DNA from: Larix kaempferi
Lineage: Eukaryota; Streptophyta; Pinopsida; Pinales; Pinaceae
Assembly (NCBI GenBank): GCA_027924585.1
Contig: BSBM01000068.1
Span: 12,931,501-12,995,500, forward strand
Direction of reading: 5' to 3'
Length of the DNA: 64,000 nt
Position 1 is the first letter of the stretch. Each line of letters starts with the position of its first letter. A program made the position numbers and the translations under genes. Shown here piece by piece: positions 35,082 to 45,578 of the stretch. The notes under the pieces are model-generated. The model was not told the DNA's origin. It ran no database searches and saw only the letters and a program-made list of their open reading frames with translations.

Positions 35082-37144
35082 TGTAGTGCCCCTAGACTAC
35101 TGTAGACATTGAGGGTGTAGTGCCCACCTCGATACCTAAACTGTTTAGAATAATGAGGTAATAGTTTTGAAATGAATCGGCTAAGTAAAACACGAACCAT
35201 TTGAATTTACTTTGAGAATGCTTTAAAATGAAAATGAAGAATAATGTATATGCTCGATTGACTGAGACATGATGATAAATGATGAATAATTTGTATGCTC
35301 GATTGACTGAGATACTAGAATGCATAATGTAAATATTTTTTATAGTGCAGCGCTACTAATGTGCACTTGAGTGTGTGCAGTGGTAGGTAAAACGATATAC
35401 CGACTGACCCACAATGAAAATTTAGGGGTCGTAAGAACGGAAAGAACACATAGTGGTATGACGACTGACTGTCGACCCTGGATTAGCAATCCACACATGG
35501 GTGAAGCCGTTTCAGCTCACCCGGGGAAGCGTATGTCTTACGGGCAAAGCCATAATGATTTGGTCGCATACGATGAGTTTATGGGTGTGCAATAAGGAGA
35601 GCCTTATCCCTCAAAATCTCTTAGTATCCAAGGAGCGTAGCTGAGAGATTGCAGTAACGGTTCCCGGTTGCTATGCAGTACTACCCATAAGAAGGAAGAA
35701 ATGAAACTGTCAGAAGGGCCCTCCGAAGAGGTACCTAGACAACAACGAGAGGAAGAAAATTAATCAATGGTATAAATGAAAATTTCACATAAGATTTAAG
35801 AAACACTTTATTTCATTTGTTCTATTTTATTAATTTGAATAATTCTATTCAAGATTTTATTTTTAATTGATTTCATTAAATTATTCATTTTAATTGATTT
35901 TATTAACTTGAAAAAAGAATTGAAGAGATTGATTTTATTCAATATTAAATTTGATTAATTATGATGATTGAAAAAGATTAATAATAAGAGAATTATTTTT
36001 TATTCAAAGATTTTAATTTAATGGATTTTATTATATTGAATTATCCTATACAAATTCTATTCTTGATTTCATTAATTAAATTTCTTATTTTTAATTAATT
36101 TTATTATTAAGAAAAATTATTATTTATTCAAACGATTTTATAGTTTTTTTTTAAATCATTCTATTAAAGATTCTATTTAATTGAGTTCATTATTTTGAGA
36201 AAGAATTGAAATAGGTCATTAATGAAAGAATTGCTTTTCTTTTATTATTAGTCAAGATTTTACTTTAATTAAATTTACTATTCATTTAAATTATTTTATA
36301 AAGAGGAAATTTAAAATAGATTATACTTTTAGTAAAAGGAATCATCTTTTAATTCAATCTTAATATTAGGAAAAGAAAGAAAAGTAGAAAGCAATAAGTG
36401 TAACTAAAATATTATTAAGTAAACTATATGAGAACCAAAAGAGAAGTAGAACTCTTCTACACCTAACTCCCACTGATCTAGGGATTTAGGTACACATTAA
36501 AGACATTAAGAAGACACATGTGTTTGAGAATATTAGAAATTAAAATATTATATTAAATGAAATATGTGCATGGATAGACACATGGCACACAGGATTTTGC
36601 TATATAATGAGGGAGGAGAAGGAGAGAAGGAGATCTCTTGCTCCCTAATGATGGATGGTCATCATAATCTCAAATTATGTTATGATCCTTGGAGTTGGGA
36701 TTAGCCGAAACGGGGATTGGGAGATCCTTTCGAGAGGCTAGCTTGTTTGTTCTTATGACTCCATTAGCTCGGGGGTTCGGGGTGAAGCAGAGTAGCCCCA
36801 ATATGGTATGGAGGTCAACCAAGGGGTCACTTAGTACTTCGTTAAGAAATTGGATTGGATCGTGTGGAAACCACTTCGAGGACTCCATCTATTCGCTGGA
36901 CCAACCGTCGAAAATAGGTTTGAAGTATTTAGTTTATTTATTTTTCTAACTCTTGTGGTGGAATGAATAATTCTTGGTATATAATTTTTATTTATTGATA
37001 TTCATGTACTACAATAGATAGAACTAGATCTGTGGCCTCTATATCTTCTTCTGAAAAATCGTACTAGAAGTTCTGAAATTAATTATACTTATATTTTCAA
37101 ATTCGTGGAAGTCATTTGGGGAACCCGAAATGGGGGACCCTACA
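35082..37144 (+). repeat. E2 3' LTR (2063 bp)
   Basis: Same chimeric start as the 5' LTR: 34 bp of family-A start, then the family-B start at 35116. Ends GGGGGACCCTACA. It is about 50 bp longer than the 5' copy, mainly because of an insertion near 36025-36050 and one near 36180. Confidence 0.8.
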
Positions 37145-37215
37145 TTTGGTATCAGAGCCGGTCGATCCTTGAGGGCACCGGACTCATATTAATCAGATGT
37201 TCTTTGATGAATCGT
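37145..37215 (+). other. Second E2 primer site and leader fragment
   Basis: TTTGGTATCAGAGCC and following bases match 31665-31735. After about 37215 the sequence diverges into E1 gag. An LTR followed by leader is expected of tandem copies or a one-LTR circle, not of a normal 3' end. Confidence 0.6.
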
Positions 37216-38404
37216 CAAGCTGTCAGCTAATGCTATTCATGCTGAGAATATTGTTGTTGTTATGGAGTCTAAGCTTATAGGACACAAGCCAAAGTTCCCT
37301 TGTAAACTTTGTAAGGGAGATCACCTTACTCAATGGTGCCTTATTATTCCGTAGGTGCAGAGAGTGTGGTCCATGTCTGAAGGATCCTCTGCTCCTGAAT
37401 TGTCTATAGATTCCCAACAGCCGGATCAACCTTTGGTTGATGAAGCGGTTGAACCAATGGAATATTTGGTCAACCCCACTCCTCCTTTGGAGAGTGAAGT
37501 GATCGAATCGATGCAATCTTCGACCAATCCCATCAGTCCTTCAGAGACTGATGCACCTGTCCCTGAAGTCTTCTGCATTACCAGTTTAGATGTTTCTAAA
37601 AATAGGGGCATTACATATGTTCCAAGTGAACCCCTAACAAGCTCTGGGATCATTTCCTTTGATTGGAATAGTCTAACTGGGCCTCGCCTTCCTTCTTCTT
37701 CACCTATCCAGATAAAGGTTGATATCAGCAACCATGTGGTTCACCGATGTATTGTAGATGAATGAGCCTCTGTTAGTATCTTATCCCCTTATGCTTGGAG
37801 AGATTTAGGTTTCCCCAACCTTGTTACAGCTGTTAATTGGTTGTTGAACTTCGACAGAAGACCTAGTTAACCATTGGGATTCCTCCCTCAGGTACCTGTT
37901 ACTTTGAATGGAAAAACAGTCTTAGTTGATTTTATAGTTTTAAAGGACCCTATGGATTTTGATATGATCCTCGGACGTGATTACGTGTATGCTATGAAAG
38001 CTGTGGTGTCTACGCTCTTTTGTGTGATGCATTTTCCTCACAACGGAAGCATTGTCGCTATCGATCAGCTTACATTTGTTGATCCCTCTTATTACCAAAC
38101 TATAGATCAAGGATGTCCCCCGACAGTAGGCACTACCATGTAACAATCAAATTATGTGGCATATTGTTCCTTGAGTCCAATTGCTACTGAGAAGAGGCCT
38201 CTTAATTCATGCTTACCTTCTCAGGACTGGGTCCTGGAAATTGACCAGGTGATGACTCCATCTGAATGTTTAGATATGTGTTCTATCTGGGATGATATAC
38301 TTCCCTTTGATGAAGTTTTCCTAGATTCTATAATGCAGTTTGCCATTCATTTGGACACTGATCCATCTTCGAGCATTCTTCCACCTTTTCTTCAAGTTCG
38401 TTAA
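37216..38404 (+). pseudogene. E1 gag knuckle and aspartic protease relic
   Basis: A short Cys/His knuckle CKLCKGDHLTQWC (near 37297; CX2CX3HX4C, one residue shorter than the usual spacing) precedes TAG (37352-37354). A linker then leads to a protease-like fold: IKVDISNHVVHRCIVDE, TGA exactly in the active-site loop (37763-37765), then ASVSILSPYAW, and later DFDMILGRDYV, the C-terminal protease motif. Further stops occur near 37867 and 38141, and the frame ends at 38404. This resembles a gypsy gag-protease region; substrate and lineage cannot be named. Confidence 0.6.
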
Positions 38405-39280
38405 AAACAGTAAGGAGGCTATGAGCATTCTTCCACCTTTTCTTCGAGATCATTAAAAATAGTAAGGAGGCTATGAGCATTTCTTCCATCTTCACTTCGA
38501 GCTCGTTAAAGATAGTAAGGAAGTTATGAGAATTTTTCTATCTCCTTTGAGCTCGTTAAAAACAGTAAGGAGGTCACGAGTTTACTTTTTCGGGCTCGTT
38601 AAAACTTTACGAAAAAGATCTTTATAGAGTTCTTTCACGCTCTTGTTTGACTATTTAAATATGACAAGATTTCCAAGTATAGTTGTCTTTTCAGACTCGT
38701 TAAAGGATTTGAAGAGACATCTGCTTAGGTATAAGTTTAACCCTTTTCCGGACCTTTGCGGATTGCTTACGAAAAAGGAATACTCTAGTCATGCGTGGCT
38801 ATAAGAGTTCTCCTCTCATTGTTTTATACATTTTCAGGGGAGGGGGATAACTATACGAAAATGCCTTTTGGAGCCTCTCTAAACATGAAAACACCAAGCG
38901 AGCATTCACCTACTCGGGCTCGATGTCACATCCACGAGAGGGTATATAGAGGATTGTTTAAGTTTTTCAGACTCTATAAACAAGAAAACACCGGCAAGCA
39001 TTAACCTACTTGGGCTCGATATTAAAATCCACGAGTAGGTGTATGGAGTTATTGTTTAAGTTTTTCAGACTCCTTAAAATTGAAAACACTAGCGAGCAAG
39101 AACAGATCTCGGCTCGATATTAAAATCCAAAGATCAGTACTATGGATTATTCTTCTATCTCTTCTTCGAACTCTGTAAATAATGAAGAAGGTCCCGAGTC
39201 TTCCTCCCATGGGCTCGTTAAACTTATTACATGGTTGGACCTATTGAGTTTTCTATTTTTCTTGGACTCATTAAATAAAC
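38380..39280 (+). repeat. Degenerate repeat series carrying a CTCGTTAAA word
   Basis: At 38380-38600 a unit of about 50-55 bp (TTCTTCGAGCTCGTTAAAAA, then CAGTAAGGAGGCTATGAGCA) occurs about four times in a row. Related words (ACTCGTTAAA, GGCTCGATATTAAAATCC, GGACTCATTAAA) recur to about 39275 at wider spacing. No coding frame follows it. Role unknown. Confidence 0.6.
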
Positions 39281-40465
39281 AAGAAGAACATTCTTTTACC
39301 AAAAAGAATAAGGGATAAGAAGGGTGTATCGCATCTCTTTCAGTTTCGAAGGCAGTTATGTCAGTCATATCCTTGAACACAGCACCTACTTGAGTCTTTC
39401 ATGTCAGTTGGGTTTTAGTTTTTGGCCTTAGGGTGAACCTGATTTTCGAGTTGTCAACTCTCCCAGTTGGTTATTCTTCCAATCATATGGAGGGTCTATT
39501 ATGTCTCCTACATAGCAGACTTATATCACTTGCCCCGTTATGTTGAAAACTGCCTAAGTCACCTTGTGTCGTGCTCACTGTTCAAGGATACAGCCTGTGT
39601 AAGCCATTCTGTAGTTTACCTTGACTTTCATGTGTCGGCCATCCTGGTGTCAGTTTGTTTCATCTTGTTACTCATCCTACTCCACATCAGCTCATACCTG
39701 TGAGTATTCCTCATGTTGGATGATGGAGGATGCATTAATGCCTCCCTTCTAGTGGACTTCTTCCCATCGACCTCAACTCATTATGCTCTAGGAATGAAGT
39801 TTAGAGTTTCAGTTAGTACCTTGGGGATTGTAGCCATCAGTGGAAGTTTCCCTCGCTGTTGAATAAATGGGAATACATCAATGTCTCTTATTCGATAGGT
39901 TCCTCAAGTGTTTGACTTCAAGTCTTCTTATTCACACTTGTTGGATCGTATTAGGTACCTTGGACCCCATTATCACTATCGATGGAAGTCCTCGCGTTTG
40001 TTAACGTTATACATCAATGACCAATAATCAAACGATACCCCCCATGTTTGACTTCAGCTCATTTATTTGCATGGTTAGAGTTTTTACCTTGGGTTGTTTT
40101 GGATGAATACTTTGGGACTATGATAACATCACCATGTTTATGTTATCCCCCAAGCTATGCAAGACTGAGCCTTACTCATTTAGGCTCTTCATGAGACATA
40201 AATCCAGCTTGTTGTTATTGCTATGAACTCTCGGTTGACATGGTTCCATGCTTGTATTTCAATGGCCATGCTTTATATACACATCTCCTAGCTATGTATC
40301 GGAGATCATGTTACACATATATATGATGTCAAGATTGTAATTTCTCGTTGACCTTGATCGTTGTTTGAAGGGTTTTTTGCGACTTGGTTCTGCGGTTCCT
40401 TGCTCCTCCTTTGCCTTGGACTTATAATGTATTCCGGCCACCGTTTCCCTCTGAACTCACACATT
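39281..40465 (+). other. E1 non-coding internal region with a two-copy repeat
   Basis: No ORF of note. Two diverged copies of about 140 bp lie at about 39815-39955 and 39955-40095, sharing ACCTTGG, ATGGAAGT, ATACATCAATG and TTTGACTTCA in the same order. Ends in the E1 polypurine tract. Confidence 0.45.
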
Positions 40466-40475
40466 AGGGGGGATT

Positions 40476-41511
40476 TGTTATAGGTCAAATATGCACTTCT
40501 CCATCCCGTGATCACCTTGCCTTGTAGATCACACAAAAGGACACAAAGGATTGAAGAGCATGATTTCCTTATATGACTTGTTGCTAGAAGTACACTTCTC
40601 ACCTAAGAATTTAATAGTTTCTTCTTTTTTTTCCACCCATACGCCCCTCTGTGTACACAAGACCTGCGTACTATATGCTACTCTCCTCAAGGGAAACCAG
40701 CATACACCTCCAAAAAAGTTGTAAATGCATGTTGTAAAGCATAAAAGTTTCTTCCTATACACTACTCTTGTTGTATGAAACCCGTGTACATCTTAAGATG
40801 AAATCAAAAATATATTAATTTGATGAATTGGGATTAGTTGAAGTTGGTTCTGCAACTTTCCCAACCTCCCAATCCAACCACCTCTCAATCTAAACTGCCT
40901 ACCTTGTCCCATAAATACAAGGAGGATCCATGAGAGGGGTTACTCATTATGTTGAGAAGACTCAAGATACTCAATAGACTCATGATACTTAGAAAATACA
41001 ATAAAGAATCTTGAGAGAAGGCTTGAAGTATTGTTATGCTGGAGGAAAGTTCCAAGTCAGAGTGAAGAGTAGGATCCCAAGATCCAGTTGCACAAACATC
41101 TCTACACGTCAGGTATATTGTACTGATTTTATGTTTCTTTGACAATAAAAAGGTCGAAACACCTTTCCTGTCCCAAATATGATATCTATTGGATTGCATG
41201 TCTATTTGGTTTAATTCTTGATTATAGTTGATGTTAGATTACTTTGTAATTTCATCATATGTTATATGGTCAAGATACGCTGAGGAAGGTATCTCTTGTA
41301 TTGCAGGTTCGTTAAGTAGAAGATCAAGTGGGAGATCAAGTGAAGGACCAAGCGAAAGATAGGATCAAACATTGAAAAGAGGTATGCCCTTCAATCCCAA
41401 TCTATTTATTTTTCAATAACCATATGCAGTATAATCTATATGTTTACCTGTCAACCCCGCCCAGTTGATAGTATCCATCTCCTCACTATAGGGTAGAAAT
41501 CCCGAACAACA
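40476..41511 (+). repeat. E1 3' LTR (1036 bp)
   Basis: Preceded by AGGGGGGATT (40466-40475, polypurine tract) and ended by AACAACA before the GTGAT duplication. Confidence 0.8.
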
Positions 41512-41899
41512 GTGATCATTTCCAATTTAGTGATCATATAGTGATGTATGATGAACAAACATGCCAAATCCCAAAAATGGAAGGAAGAAACATCATGGAG
41601 GATGATTGGGCCAAAAAACAGTTTCCCTAGGCAACTAGCTTTTACCTTTCACCCAAAAAGTGGTAAAAAATAGTAAAAGTAGCATGTGCGCCTTTCTAAC
41701 TCGGAACATTCTATAAATAGCCATAATCTATTTCTAGATGCCCAAAAATATCTTCTAGTGAGTTTAGGAAACTTGTGGTCCACACAATGACTCATATGCC
41801 AACTATCTAGTCTAATACATAGTAATTAATCATGGAATGATTAATTAATCATACTAATGTATTAATATGACATAGATGAAGGATTTAATTATTCCAACA
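41512..41899 (-). repeat. copia-1 5' LTR, distal half
   Basis: Starts with the right E1 duplication GTGAT (41512-41516). The stretch ATTTCCAATTTAGTGAT at 41518-41534 repeats sequence that also lies just left of E1, so the host LTR had a short tandem duplication here. Ends ATTCCAACA at 41899. Confidence 0.8.
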
Positions 41900-42742
41900 A
41901 ACAACGTGTTGGGAATCCACTCGTCCCTAATCTTGATTACAATGGTCAATCTGCAGAGCACAATGCTTGGTCATTATTGATATACATTTTGTGTATTTTT
42001 ATTTTGTTTAGTGGACATATCTGCAAACCTTTCAGGATCTTCAACCTGCAATAATTACACGTTTAACTAGTTTTATAATTCCATCACAACCCACGAGTTT
42101 CTAGCTAGTGGTATCCCAAGACTATAATTTATAGCACTACGAAGTGGATTTCAAGCATGTGTGATGGGGCAATAACCCATGCATGAAAATTGTGACGACA
42201 GTATGCAATGCATGGGATCCCTAAGTTTAATCAATTGATCTGCATTCCATGCATTCCAAGGATAACTATTCATAATTTCTTCTAGGTTCATGACTTCAAT
42301 CATAATCCCAGGAGCTACCATGGAATAATATTACTCGATGTGGTGATCAGTTACATTTTCTTCTTCTTCTTTTTTATACAAATCCAACAATAGTTTTCCA
42401 CTTCCCATATTTTTTTACAGATAGACTAAGGACCCTCGTACTTTTATGCCACAACCTTCAAGGATAAGGTAATATATACCTATGCAAACTTCTTACTAAA
42501 AAATTCAATTCATATATTCCACAGATCTACTAACTTTGGGGTTTGTGATTACATATCTAAATTGTATTTCTTAATAAAGGATTCAAAGAATTCAATTACC
42601 TCCCAATCCATGAGTTTAAGCACACATATCTACTTAGATTTATACCTTTAATATGTATTTGGATCTATATAGTAATACAAAAATTCCAAAGCAATCTATA
42701 TAGTGAGAAAGTAATGAGCCCCGACCCTAGAGTTTGAACCTC
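41900..42742. other. Unassigned DNA right of copia-1
   Basis: No coding region. The last part (about 42700-42742) is family-D leader sequence on the minus strand; the rest is not recognised. Confidence 0.4.
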
Positions 42743-43370
42743 GCTCTGATAGCACATTGTAACAACCCCAATTTTTGGATATGCAGAAATTAAAAAGAAA
42801 CTTTAAATTTGTTTAATAAAGATAATATCTTGAAACATATTGAGTATGGAAAACATTTTTAACATGCTTACTAACTGCATCATTTCAACCTTTCATATTA
42901 TAAAATCACTTATGCATAATTGTTAATCATTTATTCAAATAACCAAAACATATACTTACTTGCAACAATGAAACCAGCTGCTTGGAGAATCAACCCTTCC
43001 AACCATATGAGAGAGAAAATAAACTATTTTCCCAACTCGACCCCCAAGGTGGATCACCACCATGCACTAGAACTCCAAGCAACACTTCCACGTGACACAC
43101 TCTCTCTCAGAGTCTGTAACAAGGAATCATGGACTTATGAAAAGAGAGAACACTCAACACAATTCCTCTATGCACAACACGGTGTCCCATGCTATCTCAG
43201 TATACTATTATATATAGTTTTTCCTAGGTCTTGTGCCATTCCAAACAAATACAATCTAAAACTAAACAACCAAACAAGATCCTAAATCATGGGGATTTAT
43301 GGATTGATTGGAGATTTGATTAGGATTCCACAAGACCTAGGGAAAACTATATATAATAGTGCACTGAGAT
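42743..43370. repeat. Family-D LTR fragments in inverted orientation
   Basis: Minus strand: primer site TGCTATCAGAGC (42754-42743) next to an LTR end GGTTGTTACA (from 42758), with LTR sequence running to about 43242. A plus-oriented piece of the same LTR occupies about 43260-43370. The two form a hairpin with 48-bp arms (43194-43242 and 43323-43370) around an 80-nt loop. Confidence 0.6.
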
Positions 43371-43611
43371 ATCAATTTAAAGTATCGACTCCTTATAATA
43401 TATTCAATTGGATTAACATTCGGTTATCACTTTAGATACCCTCCGAGTTATCATAAAAAGCTCCTTAAATTGGGGGTCCACGCAGCTGTGTGAGGTATGC
43501 CACTACTTTAATACAAGTCACGGTCTCTATGATCTAGAGTATAACTAAGCTACCAGTTGATTCTCTCATTGAGATTGCCTAGATTTATTTGAAAACATAA
43601 TAAAAACACAC

Positions 43612-45573
43612 TGTAATGCCCACCTCGGTACATTGACTGACCATAGACTTGAGGACACTTAGCAAGTAACCCGACTAAATAAAATTTAGTGATTGGTCCC
43701 TTGAATATTTAAAATGCTTAAACGACTGAAGAACACATGATGATTTGCATTACGACAAATGATAAACAAAAATGACACAATGAACGATAGTTATAGAAAT
43801 TGATACTTTAATTAATAAATGAATGCTCTGTTTAATGATTTGCGAATTTACGAAATGAATGATGACTGGATGTTAGATATGCTTGACTGATTGAGATAGA
43901 ATGACTGAATGTTAGATATGATCGACTCATTGATATAGAATGATGAATGTTAGATATGCTCAACTGATTGAGATATAATGATGAATGTTAGATATGCCTG
44001 ACTGATTGAGATAGAATGATGAATGATAGATATGCTTGACTGATTGAGAGAAAATGATGAATGAAATATATGCTTGACTGACTGAGATATTATGATGGAT
44101 GATGAAATATTTCATAGTGCAGCGCTACTAATGTGCACTTTGAGTGTGTGTATGCAGTGGCAGATAAGACGATTTACCAACTGACCCACAATGGAATTAT
44201 AGGGGTTGTAAGAACAGAAAGAACACATAGGGGTACGACGATAGACAATCGACCCTGAATTAACACTCCACGCCTGGGTCGGAAGCTTGCGAGCAGTCCC
44301 GGGGAAGCGTGTACCGTACGGGCGAGGCCATACTGACTTGGTCGCATATGAGATTTGAGGGGTGTGGGATAAGGAGAACCTTATCCCTCATCATCATTTA
44401 GTTTCCAAGAATTGTAGTCAAGAGATCGTGGTAAATATTTCCCGATTGATACACAGGTCTCCTCACAAGAAGAAAGAAAAGGAATTGTCAGAAGGACCGC
44501 TAAAGAGGTACCTAGACATGAACATGAAGAGATTATTAATCAATAATATAAAGTTTAAAGAAATATAATAAAATAAATAGATTCATTTTATTATATTTGA
44601 AGAAAATGAGAAAACTTGAAATAGATTAGAAGTTTCAGCAAAATAAATATTTTAATCCATTTCTTTATTATTATTCTTGAAAAAGGAAAAGTTGATCTAG
44701 GTTGAAAGTTCTAATAGAAGAGATAATTTTTTTTCCATTATAGATATTTTGAAAAAGGGAAAAATAATTAAAAGTATATTAAATAGTTTACTGAAAGAAT
44801 ATTTCTTATTTCTTTTATTTTAGAAAAGAGAAAAAACTTAGAAGACATTGTCTCCATCTACTAGAAAACATATGAGCCAAAATAATAATGAATAAACTTA
44901 TTAGTAAGCAAAATACAACTAGGACTCTAGTAGAAACCACTCCACCTACATCCCACTGATTTAGAGATTAGATAAATTAACTAAGGAGACATTGTAGGGA
45001 TTTAGGTGCACAATTAAAGATAAAGTGACACTTGTTTTATGAGAGTAAATAATTGAGAATTATTAAATTAAATAATAATATTGCATGAAGAGACACTTGG
45101 CATGAATATTTTGGTTATAAAAGAAAGGGAGGAGAAGGAGAATGGACTCTCTTTCTCCCTAGTGCTTGACAGTAAGCGTAATTGAGAAATTATCTTATGA
45201 TTCTTGTGAGTTGGGTTGAGCTTTCCCGGGATTGGGGGATCCGCGCGGAAATCTTGCATTTTGTTTTCTTATGACCCCAAAATGCTCGGGGGTTTGGGGG
45301 AAAGAAGAGTACCCCCTATAGGGTAGGGAGTTCAATCGAGAGGTCTTCCATAAATCAGGATATTGGATGTCTGGATCAAAGTGGCAAGGGATATTAGCTA
45401 CAACAACCTACAACCATCAGAATCAGGTAAAATGCTCCATTTTTAAGTAGAAGTTGAGTTTACGCATTTTTATTACGGTTTCATATTTGATTTTCAAGAT
45501 TTAAAATGTTTATATGATGCTAGTATTACATAGATAGTCTTTTTGGGGGACCCCAAAACGAGGGGTCCTTATA
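43612..45573 (+). repeat. Family-B LTR, plus orientation (1962 bp)
   Basis: Same family as the E2 LTRs (shared block near 44105-44235 with E2 at 29910-30035). Ends TATA instead of TACA. A 38-bp repeat is present in about six copies at 43875-44105. Confidence 0.75.
43875..44105 (+). repeat. 38-bp tandem repeat in family-B LTR
   Basis: Unit core ATGCTTGACTGATTGAGATA followed by GAATGATGAATGTTAGAT. About six copies here, five in the inverted arm, and two related units in each E2 LTR (near 29820 and 29870). Confidence 0.7.
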
Positions 45574-45578
45574 CGAAA

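Larger units (their letters stand above)
29650..37215 (+). mobile_element. E2: recombinant, non-coding chromovirus-derived LTR element
   Basis: 5' LTR 29650-31664, tRNA-iMet-type primer site, 3.4 kb internal region without ORFs, chromodomain relic, polypurine tract, 3' LTR 35082-37144. Primer-site and leader sequence follows again (37145-37215) before joining E1 gag sequence, so the right junction is a deletion or recombination and no target duplication can be seen. The pol end and polypurine tract are family-A-like while the LTR body is family B. Confidence 0.7.
29275..41511 (+). mobile_element. E1: non-autonomous Ty3/gypsy-like element, itself interrupted by E2
   Basis: LTRs start TGTTATAGGTC and end GAACAACA. 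Perfect duplication GTGAT on both sides (29270-29274, 41512-41516). The 5' LTR is cut after 375 bp by E2; its remainder and the primer site are missing. The rest (37216-40475) has a gag knuckle and protease relic, then 2 kb of repeat-rich non-coding DNA, a polypurine tract and the 3' LTR. No RT or integrase is visible. Without E2 it is about 4.7 kb. Confidence 0.75.
24462..41899 (-). mobile_element. copia-1: old Ty1/copia element, host of a nested insertion
   Basis: On the minus strand: 5' LTR (41899-41512 joined to 29274-28957), primer-binding site, degraded gag-pol, polypurine tract and 3' LTR (25142-24462). The 5' LTR is split by E1. LTR copies differ at roughly 8% of compared sites (my count over about 260 bp), so it is old. 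Flanks AAAAA (24457-24461) and AACAA (41900-41904) may be a decayed target duplication. Its proteins match the intact copia-2 at 57791-61867, so both belong to one lineage. Confidence 0.85.

Noticed and set aside
43875-44105. Regular repeats as a CRISPR array
   Set aside because: Units are contiguous without spacers, lie in an LTR, and the DNA is from a plant nuclear genome.
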